NCBI GenBank assembly: GCA_016199985.1
Contig: JACQFQ010000069.1
Span: 1 to 64,000, forward strand
Direction: 5' to 3'
Source: Verrucomicrobiota bacterium
Lineage (GTDB): Bacteria > Verrucomicrobiota > Verrucomicrobiia > Limisphaerales > UBA11320
Length of the DNA stretch: 64,000 nucleotides
Part shown: positions 18,004-26,616 of the stretch, one piece after another
How positions within the stretch are numbered: position 1 is the stretch's first letter
Layout of the letters: the number at the start of each line of letters is the position of its first letter
Made by a program: the position numbers and the translations under genes
Notes under the pieces: generated by a model
Databases searched by the model: none
What the model was told of the DNA's origin: nothing
Seen by the model: the letters and a program-made list of their open reading frames with translations, nothing else

Positions 18004-18915
18004 CTACCGCAAAGCCGCGCCGCGGAGCGCCCGGCCGTTGGTGTCGAGGATTTGGAAATGATGGATTCCGTGGGGGAGATCGTCGGTCCATGTCCACACC
18101 AGCTTCTTGGCCGGCGTCACCTCAATCAGCTTGGTTTTCCGCGCGCCGATCCCGTAGCTGGTGATCACGGTGTTGCCGTTCGGCAAACGCTGTCCGCCAC
18201 AGGCATCCTTGATGAGGGGCTCCGAAAGATCCTCGTTTGAAAGCCTCCACACGGTGTTGCCCGACTTATCCACCTCGATGGACTCGTTGCCATAGGTGCA
18301 GTTGATCAGCGTGTTCCCTCCCGGCAGGCGAATCGCCGTAAACGGCCAGTGCGGCGTCTTCGCTTCCCACACGATCTGGCCCTTCACGTCATACTCGCGC
18401 ACCACTTTGTCCAGCAGCTGCGGAACCAGGTAGTTCCCGTTGGGCAGCTTCCGCGTCATGCGGCTCTGCATGTGGAAGTTTGTCTTCTGGCAGGAAATCG
18501 GGACCGAGACCAACACCTTGCCGCCGCGTTCGACTTCCATGATGCGAGGCTCCGGACCCGCCTCGGTCAGAAGGTATCGGTTCCTCGGAAGACGCTGCGA
18601 TGTGTTCACTTCCTCCTGGCGTCCTCGATACTCGAAAACAATCTTGCCGTCCCGCGTGAGCTCGATGACTCCGCCCCCCGGATAGCTCGCGCTCTTTGTC
18701 AGCGTCAGAAGAATATGGCCATCGTCGAGCACCCATCCGTCCCGCGTGGACGCCGGATGGCTCCACGTCACCTTGCCGTCGCTGGAAACAATCCGCGTGT
18801 CCGAGCCTGTCGCGAGAAAGCTGTGCGTGATCGACTCGGCGCCGGACGCCCGAAACACGACAAGGCATGCCACAATGAATAGCGAACGCAGAAGGGAAGA
18901 ATCGCGCGTGATCAT
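18004..18915 (-). CDS. Exported beta-propeller protein resembling arylsulfotransferases
   Basis: Predicted secreted protein of 303 residues. After a signal peptide (LLRSLFIVACLVVFRASGA) come repeated blades, each with a turn of the type LPxGNxLI: LPRNRYLLT, LPNGNYLVP, LPGGNTLIN, LPNGNTVIT, and matching strands such as GKIVFEY, GQIVWEA, GNTVWRL, KLVWTW. This layout is seen in PQQ-like and ASST-type propellers. The catalytic His and Arg of true arylsulfotransferases could not be placed, so enzymatic activity is uncertain. The ATG at 18915 is chosen because upstream extension would run into the next gene. Confidence 0.65.
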   Translation of the reverse strand: MITRDSSLLRSLFIVACLVVFRASGAESITHSFLATGSDTRIVSSDGKVTWSHPASTRDGWVLDDGHILLTLTKSASYPGGGVIELTRDGKIVFEYRGRQEEVNTSQRLPRNRYLLTEAGPEPRIMEVERGGKVLVSVPISCQKTNFHMQSRMTRKLPNGNYLVPQLLDKVVREYDVKGQIVWEAKTPHWPFTAIRLPGGNTLINCTYGNESIEVDKSGNTVWRLSNEDLSEPLIKDACGGQRLPNGNTVITSYGIGARKTKLIEVTPAKKLVWTWTDDLPHGIHHFQILDTNGRALRGAALR

Positions 18916-19040
18916 GCGCCCGACCCTGTCGCAGCCGCCGGGGCTGATCAAGCCTTTCGCGAAAACCGAACTTTCATTCGACGCGCGCCCAGGCCGCGGC
19001 ACAGGAGACGCGTCCGGGGCGTGTCGCCGCGGGCCTCTAT

Positions 19041-22000
19041 CTATTGCAGCCGCGGTGTTTGCAGGCGGTAGAAGGCGGCAGGGCCGGCGAAGGACCCGTT
19101 CGTGACGAAGATGAGACCGTTGGTCGTTCTGGACGCGAAGCTCCATCGCTGCGTCCAATCGCCGCCGCCCGCCGCGTCGCGGCTCACGAGCGCGTAGGTG
19201 TGATTCGAAACCGCCATGAAGGAGAACACGGCCGCGGCGCCTGCGCCCGTTTCCACAATGGCTGTCTGCTCAAACTTGAGGAAGCTCTTCGGGTCGCGCG
19301 GGTCCGTGCCCGCGAGGTATTCGTCGCGGTTGCTCACGCCATCGCCGTCCTTGTCGACCAGCGCGTCGGAGGCCTGCGCGCTGTCGAACCCATTGGCCGA
19401 CTCCCAGACGTCCGCCATGCCGTCCTTGTCCAGGTCGGCAAGAACGCTGACGACCGCGACGCGGCTTGTCGCGGATCCCGCGCCGTTCCCCACCACGACC
19501 GTGTAGTTGCCGGCCTGCGCGGCCAGGACATTGGAGATCTGAAGCAGAGCGCCCGTTTGCGCCGACACCGACGCGGCCCCGCGTCTCCACTTAAAGGTCA
19601 TCGGAGGAGTGCCGTCAGCGACGACCAACAGCCTGAGAGTCTGTCCCGTCAACACCGCGGCGTCGTCCGGATGCTGGCTGATCAACGGCGGAACCACGAC
19701 CGTAAGGAACGCGGCGTCGCTGATGAAGCTGCCGACATCGTCTGTGACCACCACGTCGTAGAATCCCGAGTCCGCGAGCTTCGCTCCCTTCACGGCGAAG
19801 GCGCCGCCCGTGGCGCCCGGGATGGGCGCCCCGTTCAGCCGCCACTGAAAGCGAAGCGTCCCCGCGCCGACGGCCGAGACGCTCAAGGTGTTCGTCCCGC
19901 CCAAAACCACCGACCTGCCGAGAAACGGCTGCGTGAGAAAGGGCGGGAGATCCAAGTCCAGCGCGGCGGGATCGCTGATCCGTGATCCAAACTCGTTGAA
20001 GACCGCCACCTGGTACACGCCGAACTGCGCGGGATCGACGCGAGCCAGGGTCAGCGACGACGCGGTTGCATTGTCGAGAGCGCGGCCATTTTTCAACCAT
20101 TGATGATGGAGCGGGGCCGGGCCTGTCGCTACGACGTTGAACTGAACGGTCTGGAAGGCGACGGCGCGCACGCTGGGGGGCTGAGCCGCGATGACAGGAG
20201 CGTCGCCCGCGCGATAGAGCCTCCCCGGAGAGGGCGCCGCGGCGACCCAGGCGCCCGGATCCATCGCCGCGAGCGATAGCGACCTTCGATGCAACGACGC
20301 CCCGCCGCCGTCGGCGGCGGGCTGGTCGGCGGGATCGAAGCGCGTCTCCGAGACAACCACCCAGACTGGGTTCGTCCCGCTGGCTCGGGTCGGCTCGTGA
20401 AGCCGCACCGACTCGCCCGAGTTGTTCAAGCTGCCCGTCCAGGGTCCGACAAACGCGGCGACGCCTGTGTCGCCATAGCGCGCCTTGAAGCGTTGCAACG
20501 TCGCGGGGTCGGCCTGCGGATCGAACGCCACCGCGATGAGGAAACCGCCCGGCGCGACGACTCCGTTTGTCGGCAGCCGCAGACTCACGCCGCCGGTGAT
20601 CTTCCACCCCGCGGCCGCGGTGGAAGGAAGCTCGAGCGATGCCGGAACATCCGTGGGGTTGTGCAGTTCGATGAACTCGAGATCGCGCTCCTCCTCTCCC
20701 GCTCCCGCGCGCGGATGGTAGGCAATCTCTGTAATCTCGAGGGCCGCCGGCGCCGAACCGGTATTCGGGGATCCGAGGGACGACGATTGTTCGACGCTCC
20801 AGTACTCCAGTCCCCCCTGGCCCACGTGTCTTCCCCACGTGCCGGGCGCTTCGATTGCGCCAAACCGCACCCCATGCGAATAACCGGTCAACTGGCCAGA
20901 CGCGTCCGCGGAGAACAGCCAGGCTTCGTCGCCCTCAGCCGAGAGATGAAACGCGTTCGGCCCAACGCCGAAATCTTTTTCGCTGACGAGAAGGAATCCG
21001 CCCGCCGCGATGCGCGCGCCCGCGGGCAATCGATACTTCCTGGGCTTCGAGAAGTCATCGCTCAAATACCACCCGCCCACCAGCCCCTCGCTGGAGTCGG
21101 GATTGCTCAGTTCAACAAGATCAAACTCGGCCGCGGGCGAGGCGCTTCTCACTTCATTGATCACCACGCGCGGAATGGATGGGATCGGATCGTCGGAATC
21201 GCCCGGAGTTCCAAGCCATCGCCCCCCCACGCGCCATGAAGCTCGAAGTCCGAATTCGTCCCAGGGAGTTTGATCGTCGGCGAGCGAAAGGGCGAATCCG
21301 AGACCGTCGGTGATCGGCCACCAGGCGGCGCTGTAGGGAAAGTCGAGGATCGCCTCGTTGTGCTCGTCCTCGAGCCGCAGGCCGGATCTTGCGTTTTGAA
21401 GCGATCCCAGATACCCGCCCGCCAGGGGAGCGGCCAATCCATACCGCGCCTTGAACGCCGCGGGATTCTTCGCCACCACCACGCGCTGGCCCGGGGCGAG
21501 GCTCATGACGGCGCCGTCCTTGAAGTTGAAGAGGATCCCCTGGCTGAAATGCGCGCCGGAGAGATCGAGCGAAACATCAGGGGAGATGTTTTGGAGCTCG
21601 ATGTATTCATACTGATCCGGCTTGAAGGCGTCGCCCGCGACGCCAGCCGGATGATACATGATCTCGGTCACGCGCAGGCACCGCTGGGCGGGACTGGGGT
21701 TCGCGGGAAGGTTCGTTCGCGCGATCTCGCGTCCGAAGTCGTTCAAAAGAGCGAGCGATCCGCCGCGCGACGAGAGCTGCCCCAGATAGTCGCCTTGCAC
21801 GAACAGCCCCTGCTTGCCCCGCGGACCCGAAGCGCGCGCCCTGAAGGCCGAGGACTTCTGCGCCAGGTACACGGAGGAGTTGGTCGGAATGACCGTGCCC
21901 GGCTTGAAGGCGAAGCTCACGGCGCCGACCAGCCTCCATCCGCTCACGTCCACCGCGATGTCGGTGGGGTTCACAATCTGGATGTATTCCTCGTTCTGAT

Positions 22001-25000
22001 TCCCAGAAGGCGAACTGGCGATCACCTCCACGAATCGGAGCGCCGGGGCGTAAGGCTGACTGCCCGGATTCGCCGCCCCGACGCCGGGAATGGAAGCGCT
22101 GATCAAATAAGGAAGGCGCGGCGTCAGGTACTCATCCTTGATGCGCGCGATCGCCTGGGCCAGCGTGTAGGTGTCGCCGGAAAAGAACGCCAAGCTTCCC
22201 CACTTCGCCTTGTCGCGCAGGACATCGGGCCCGAGCTGAACCGCCAGTTCATCCATGCGGTTTTGGAAATAGGGCTTCGCAAGAAAGCGGTCCACCAGGG
22301 TGCGGATTCGGCGCAGAAGCATCTGACGCCCCCTGGGAACATTCACCACGGCCTCCAGGATGCGATTGTACTTTCCGTCCGAAAGGAGGTAAGGCCGCGC
22401 GCCCAGGAACGGATGGCTGGTGTAGTTTTCGTTGTAGACGATGGTGTCGGTGTTGAGCGCGTTCGGGCCGAAGCTCAGGTCCATGTCCCAGGGAAGCATG
22501 CGCCATTCACCGTTCCCTTCGGTGTCGCGATAGATGAAGTAGTTCTTGTCGCTGGCGTCGATATTCTGCGTCACCGCGACGGTGGCCATGTAGTTGACCT
22601 GAGCGGGCAGGTCGATGGAGTCGAAGACATAATTCTCCAGCGCGGCTCCGGAAAGAGCCACGCCCGCCAGCAAAGCCCGCAGGTCGGCGGTGCTCTCGTC
22701 CTTGCGCGTCTTCTTTTCGTAAGAGCCCTCGCTCTCCGCGTTGGAGCCCGGACCTCCCTTGTACAACGCGCCGCGCGCGTCCAGTCCATAGCGCCGCAGA
22801 TAGTCGCGATCCGGCTGTTCCGTGAACAGCGTCACGCTGTAGAACTTCGCGTTCTGCTCGAGACGCACAGGGAACACCTCCGGGGAGGGCATGCCCGCGT
22901 CGTGCTGATGCTCCGAGACCAACTGGGCCCGCACGTAGGACTTGTCGGTGTACGTCGTGTTCCAATCGAACTCGGTCACGCGGGCGAGACCCGGGTGGAT
23001 CTGGAACTGGTGATCCACGGGCATCTCGATCTTGTGGCTCGTCTTCGGCCAATTGCGCGAGGTTCCGCCGCGGATCCGGACGTACGCATTGTCGTAGAAC
23101 TCTCCATTGGAGAAGAGGGAGCACTGCGTGCCTGGGTCAAGGTCGGCGGATCCCGCCGACTTGACGAACCAGCGCATCACAGGCAGCGCGCTGGTGATCG
23201 CAAGGTCCTGCACCACTGTGCCGAAGTATTCCTCGGTATGGTCGCGATCCTTGAACAAGGGCAGTCGATTGGTCCGCGACGCCGTGTCGACGGCCGAGAA
23301 CGCGTAGCGAATCATCTGTCCCGGGCCCGAGGCCGCGGCGGGAATGATCGCGCCGTAGACACCGTCGCCCGGAGCGCCATCACCGTGCTTTCCATCATCG
23401 AGCATCGCGACGACCACATCGTTGGAATACATCACGCGATAGCGCATCAGCACGCTCTGGACCGCCGCGAAGGTCGGGGACACCCGGGCCGTGACAACGA
23501 GATCGTCGGCGTCCTGGGGGATGGAAGGAGCGTGGGTGGCGTCGCTGATAATCGGTCCGAGCGATGTGGAGCCATATCGATTCTCCTCGCCGGGAGTCGC
23601 TTTCAGGAAATAGGCGGGCTGGTTCGTGCTGTCGGCCGTGAAGGTCGCCGCCAGTTCCAGCTCGCACAATAGATCGTTGTCCCCGGGGTCGCGATTCAAC
23701 AACTGAACCGCAAGGATGTTCGTCCCGGCAATGACTGAATCCGTGTAGCCGGTGAGGTCGAACACCTCCTGCGATCGCGAGTCATCCTCGTCCCGCGCCT
23801 CCAGAGCGGTGGAGTCCCAGGCCAGAGGATCGGGCGCGTTGCGCTCCACGATCGAGGCGCCGTTGAGCCACATGGCCACTCCGTCGTCGTATCGAGCGAG
23901 GAGCCTCCAGCTCGCGAGCGTCGATGGAGCCGCCACCGTGAAAGGAAACCGCAGGTACACGCGGGAGGACTTCGCGAGAGCGCCGCCTTGGATATCGGAG
24001 CGGAGATAGTCGCGATAGCCGGCGCCGGCCCAATGGATCGCCTGGACCTCGGAATCCGCGAGCGCGCGATTCCAGATCGCGATCTCGTCCAGCCGTCCGT
24101 TCCACTGCCCCGGCGCCAGGGAATCCGTGGCCGTCGCGGCGTCGTTCAGTTTCGCGCCGATTCCCAGCGCCGAGACGCCATTGGCCAAAAAATCGCCCGA
24201 ATACGCCCCGCTGCCGACCAGCTGCCCGTTCCGGAAGAGCTTCAGGATCGCGCCGTCCGCGGTGAACGCCACATGCTGCCATGCGCCGGTGGGAATCGGA
24301 GCGCCTTCCCGGACATTGAACGCGCCCGCGCTGGTGTTGATGAAGACATCGAGGTCGCCCGCCGTTTCATGCAAGCCAAAGTGGAACTGCCCCCCCGTGC
24401 TCGACCAGTTCTTGGCGATGGTGCCCCAGGTGTTCCGCCCGTCAGCCAGAACCCATGCGGACGCCGAAAGCGCGTGCGCGGCCTTCGGGTAGTTCGGCAC
24501 CCGCCCCGCCGCGCGATAGCTCGCGCCGCGAAATCGCGCCGCGCCGTCGACAATGCCGTTTGTCCACGGGTTCACCGAGGCCGGGTATCCGATCATCTGC
24601 CCCTGGTTCGCGTTGGGCGACGCGTCCGAAAAGTTTGTGCCCTTCGTTTCGTCCATCTTCCAATAACCGGCCAGCTGGGCCAGAAGCCCGGGCTGCGGGA
24701 CCTTGTCGAGCGCCGAAAGATAATAGCCGACGCCGCCCGTCGCCGTGCGCCAGGACGCGTCGTCGTAGCCCCGCTCGATCCACGTCAATCCCTGGCTGGG
24801 GTCCGCGGGGATGAAGTACTTGCCGACCGCGTTGGTCGAGAGCAACAGCGCCGGACGCAGCCCCGTGTCGAGCCCGTACGACACATCGTCCGCCTGGGGA
24901 GGATAGGCCGGGGAGTAATGATGCTCGACGGTCTTGCCGTCGGGGCGCACGAGCGCGAGGTAGGACCCGCCGCTCCCGAGCTTGAAGTTTGTGTGCAACG

Positions 25001-25322
25001 GCGCCCCGGCGGACCGGCGGTCCTTGTTGGAGGCGAAGACGAGGAGATAGCCGTTCGCCGCGATGTTCGTGGAAGGAAAACGCCACTTGCCGAGCTTGGT
25101 TGCGTCGTCCGAGACAAACCAATCGCCGAGCTCCACGGAGGCGCTCGTGACATTGTGAAGCTCGATCCAGTCTGAATAGTCCCCATCCTCATCCTGGAGG
25201 GTGCGGGTGTTGGACGCCATGAATTCAGAGAGGACAACATCAGCGCCTCGCGCGCCGCCGCAAACCAGGAACAAGAGGAGGCTGAGTGGCCCAACGAGGG
25301 AGGAGAGGAATGAAGGATACAT
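19041..25322 (-). CDS. Giant secreted lamin-tail/LamG/CotH/Ig-like protein
   Basis: 2093-residue predicted ectoprotein. From the N-terminus: signal peptide (SLVGPLSLLLFLVCGGARG), a lamin-tail domain (VVLSEFMASN... SDWIELHN), a LamG domain (about 210-420), a CotH kinase-like domain (about 690-1060; RIRGGTSRNWPKTSHKIEM, DRDYLRRYGLD, LPWDMDLSFG), four more lamin-tail domains (about 1130-1680; EYIQIVNPTD, EYIELQNISPD, DLVELSNPD, EFIELHNPTD), three Ig-like repeats (about 1700-1965; ...QPPSVRAVAFQTVQFNVVATG) and a calcium-binding thrombospondin-3-like run (DLDKDGMADVWE, DKDGDGVSNRDEY). CotH kinases phosphorylate extracellular or spore proteins; the WDMDLSFG motif matches their active-site loop. ATG 25322 gives the signal peptide; the frame is open 84 bases further upstream. 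Confidence 0.88.
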   Translation of the reverse strand: MYPSFLSSLVGPLSLLLFLVCGGARGADVVLSEFMASNTRTLQDEDGDYSDWIELHNVTSASVELGDWFVSDDATKLGKWRFPSTNIAANGYLLVFASNKDRRSAGAPLHTNFKLGSGGSYLALVRPDGKTVEHHYSPAYPPQADDVSYGLDTGLRPALLLSTNAVGKYFIPADPSQGLTWIERGYDDASWRTATGGVGYYLSALDKVPQPGLLAQLAGYWKMDETKGTNFSDASPNANQGQMIGYPASVNPWTNGIVDGAARFRGASYRAAGRVPNYPKAAHALSASAWVLADGRNTWGTIAKNWSSTGGQFHFGLHETAGDLDVFINTSAGAFNVREGAPIPTGAWQHVAFTADGAILKLFRNGQLVGSGAYSGDFLANGVSALGIGAKLNDAATATDSLAPGQWNGRLDEIAIWNRALADSEVQAIHWAGAGYRDYLRSDIQGGALAKSSRVYLRFPFTVAAPSTLASWRLLARYDDGVAMWLNGASIVERNAPDPLAWDSTALEARDEDDSRSQEVFDLTGYTDSVIAGTNILAVQLLNRDPGDNDLLCELELAATFTADSTNQPAYFLKATPGEENRYGSTSLGPIISDATHAPSIPQDADDLVVTARVSPTFAAVQSVLMRYRVMYSNDVVVAMLDDGKHGDGAPGDGVYGAIIPAAASGPGQMIRYAFSAVDTASRTNRLPLFKDRDHTEEYFGTVVQDLAITSALPVMRWFVKSAGSADLDPGTQCSLFSNGEFYDNAYVRIRGGTSRNWPKTSHKIEMPVDHQFQIHPGLARVTEFDWNTTYTDKSYVRAQLVSEHQHDAGMPSPEVFPVRLEQNAKFYSVTLFTEQPDRDYLRRYGLDARGALYKGGPGSNAESEGSYEKKTRKDESTADLRALLAGVALSGAALENYVFDSIDLPAQVNYMATVAVTQNIDASDKNYFIYRDTEGNGEWRMLPWDMDLSFGPNALNTDTIVYNENYTSHPFLGARPYLLSDGKYNRILEAVVNVPRGRQMLLRRIRTLVDRFLAKPYFQNRMDELAVQLGPDVLRDKAKWGSLAFFSGDTYTLAQAIARIKDEYLTPRLPYLISASIPGVGAANPGSQPYAPALRFVEVIASSPSGNQNEEYIQIVNPTDIAVDVSGWRLVGAVSFAFKPGTVIPTNSSVYLAQKSSAFRARASGPRGKQGLFVQGDYLGQLSSRGGSLALLNDFGREIARTNLPANPSPAQRCLRVTEIMYHPAGVAGDAFKPDQYEYIELQNISPDVSLDLSGAHFSQGILFNFKDGAVMSLAPGQRVVVAKNPAAFKARYGLAAPLAGGYLGSLQNARSGLRLEDEHNEAILDFPYSAAWWPITDGLGFALSLADDQTPWDEFGLRASWRVGGRWLGTPGDSDDPIPSIPRVVINEVRSASPAAEFDLVELSNPDSSEGLVGGWYLSDDFSKPRKYRLPAGARIAAGGFLLVSEKDFGVGPNAFHLSAEGDEAWLFSADASGQLTGYSHGVRFGAIEAPGTWGRHVGQGGLEYWSVEQSSSLGSPNTGSAPAALEITEIAYHPRAGAGEEERDLEFIELHNPTDVPASLELPSTAAAGWKITGGVSLRLPTNGVVAPGGFLIAVAFDPQADPATLQRFKARYGDTGVAAFVGPWTGSLNNSGESVRLHEPTRASGTNPVWVVVSETRFDPADQPAADGGGASLHRRSLSLAAMDPGAWVAAAPSPGRLYRAGDAPVIAAQPPSVRAVAFQTVQFNVVATGPAPLHHQWLKNGRALDNATASSLTLARVDPAQFGVYQVAVFNEFGSRISDPAALDLDLPPFLTQPFLGRSVVLGGTNTLSVSAVGAGTLRFQWRLNGAPIPGATGGAFAVKGAKLADSGFYDVVVTDDVGSFISDAAFLTVVVPPLISQHPDDAAVLTGQTLRLLVVADGTPPMTFKWRRGAASVSAQTGALLQISNVLAAQAGNYTVVVGNGAGSATSRVAVVSVLADLDKDGMADVWESANGFDSAQASDALVDKDGDGVSNRDEYLAGTDPRDPKSFLKFEQTAIVETGAGAAAVFSFMAVSNHTYALVSRDAAGGGDWTQRWSFASRTTNGLIFVTNGSFAGPAAFYRLQTPRLQ

Positions 25323-25481
25323 CACGGCATTGGAGGGTGAAAGGCGCGCGGCCTCGTCGGGTTGTTGAGGGACATCGGCACGGCGGAAGTCTAGCAGACC
25401 TGTCAATGCGAGCGCGCGGCCGAGCCGCTTGAAAACCCTTTTCTCTCCCGCAACGACCGGTCATGGTTCACCGATCATTTC

Positions 25482-26588
25482 ATGAATCGGCCTGTTCTCT
25501 TAGCCATTGCCCTCGCGGGCCTTTCTTTCTGCGTCGGATGCCAGCAGTCGGCGCCGCCGGCCCGACCCGCGGTCGAGACGGGAGCGCTCGTCACGGTGGC
25601 GCCGGTCGTCGAAACGCCCATGGACCGCCAGCTGCCCGTTCTGGGCACGCTCTTCGCGAAGGACGAGGCGACGCTCAGCGCCGAGGTGGAGGGGAAAATC
25701 GAGAAGACTTTCGTCGAGTTTGGGGATCGGGTGAAAGCGGGGCAGATCCTTGCGCAGATCGACACCTCCACCTACGACACCCAGACGCGCCAGGCCGAGG
25801 CGACGGTCGCGCGCGCCCAGGCGACCAGCGCCAACGCCCACACGAGCCTGAAGCGAATTCAGGCGCTGACAAAGGACCAGGTCGCCGCGGCCAGCGAGTT
25901 GGACCAGGCCCTCGCGGTGCACGAGCAGGGCCAGGCCGAGCTGAAGTCCGCGCAAGCGGGCGCGGCGCTGGCAAAGCTCAACCTGGAAAAATCCCATGTC
26001 AAAGCCCCGTTCGACGCCGCGGTCGCGGAGCGCATCGTCAGCGCGGGGGACTACGTGAAGATCGGCAGTCCGCTGTTCCGCGTCGTCAATGACAATGTCC
26101 TCAAGTTCATCGTTCAGGCCTCCGAGCGCTACGCGTCGATGATCAAGAAGGAGCAGTTGATCACCTTCTCGGTCGACGCCTGGCCGGGGGAGAGGTTCAG
26201 CGGAAAGGTCTTCTTGATCAGCCCCGCGATCAACACCTCGACGCGGAGCTTCTCGCTGGGCGCGCTCGTGGACAACTCGGCCGGCCGGCTCAAGGCCAAC
26301 AGCTTCGCGCGCGGCGAGCTGATCGTGGAAACCGATGTCCCGGTGCTCATGGCGCCCTTGGACGCGATCCTCCAAGCCTCGGGAAACACGCGCGTGTTCG
26401 TGGTCGAAAGCGGCGTGGCACGAGCCCGGGTCGTTGAGCCCGGCCGCGTGCGCAAGGGATTGCAGGAGATTCTGAGCGGCTTGAAGAAGGGAGAGCTCGT
26501 CGTCGTCACCGGACACTCGCGGTTGATCGATGGCACGCCGGTAAGAATCCGAAATGACGCGCCGTCCAGCGAGGGGAAGCGCCCGTGA
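25482..26588 (+). CDS. RND efflux periplasmic adaptor (HlyD/AcrA family)
   Basis: Membrane-fusion protein that links an RND pump to an outer-membrane channel. 368 residues: a signal peptide with a possible lipobox (FCVGC, Cys20), the biotinyl-lipoyl half motifs (AEVEGKIEKTFVEFGDRVKAGQILAQID, and KSHVKAPFDAAVAERIVSAGDYVKIGSPL after it), an alpha-helical hairpin between about 95 and 165 rich in Ala/Gln/Lys, then beta-barrel and membrane-proximal domains. The pump gene follows with 28 bases between them. No TolC-like gene is adjacent. Confidence 0.88.
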   Translation: MNRPVLLAIALAGLSFCVGCQQSAPPARPAVETGALVTVAPVVETPMDRQLPVLGTLFAKDEATLSAEVEGKIEKTFVEFGDRVKAGQILAQIDTSTYDTQTRQAEATVARAQATSANAHTSLKRIQALTKDQVAAASELDQALAVHEQGQAELKSAQAGAALAKLNLEKSHVKAPFDAAVAERIVSAGDYVKIGSPLFRVVNDNVLKFIVQASERYASMIKKEQLITFSVDAWPGERFSGKVFLISPAINTSTRSFSLGALVDNSAGRLKANSFARGELIVETDVPVLMAPLDAILQASGNTRVFVVESGVARARVVEPGRVRKGLQEILSGLKKGELVVVTGHSRLIDGTPVRIRNDAPSSEGKRP

Positions 26589-26616
26589 AAACCCGCGACC
26601 TGCCTCTCCGGACAAC

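Noticed and set aside
21270..23672. 800-codon plus-strand frame inside the giant CotH gene
   Set aside because: It is antisense to well-defined CotH and lamin-tail domains and has Arg/His-rich, domain-free sequence.
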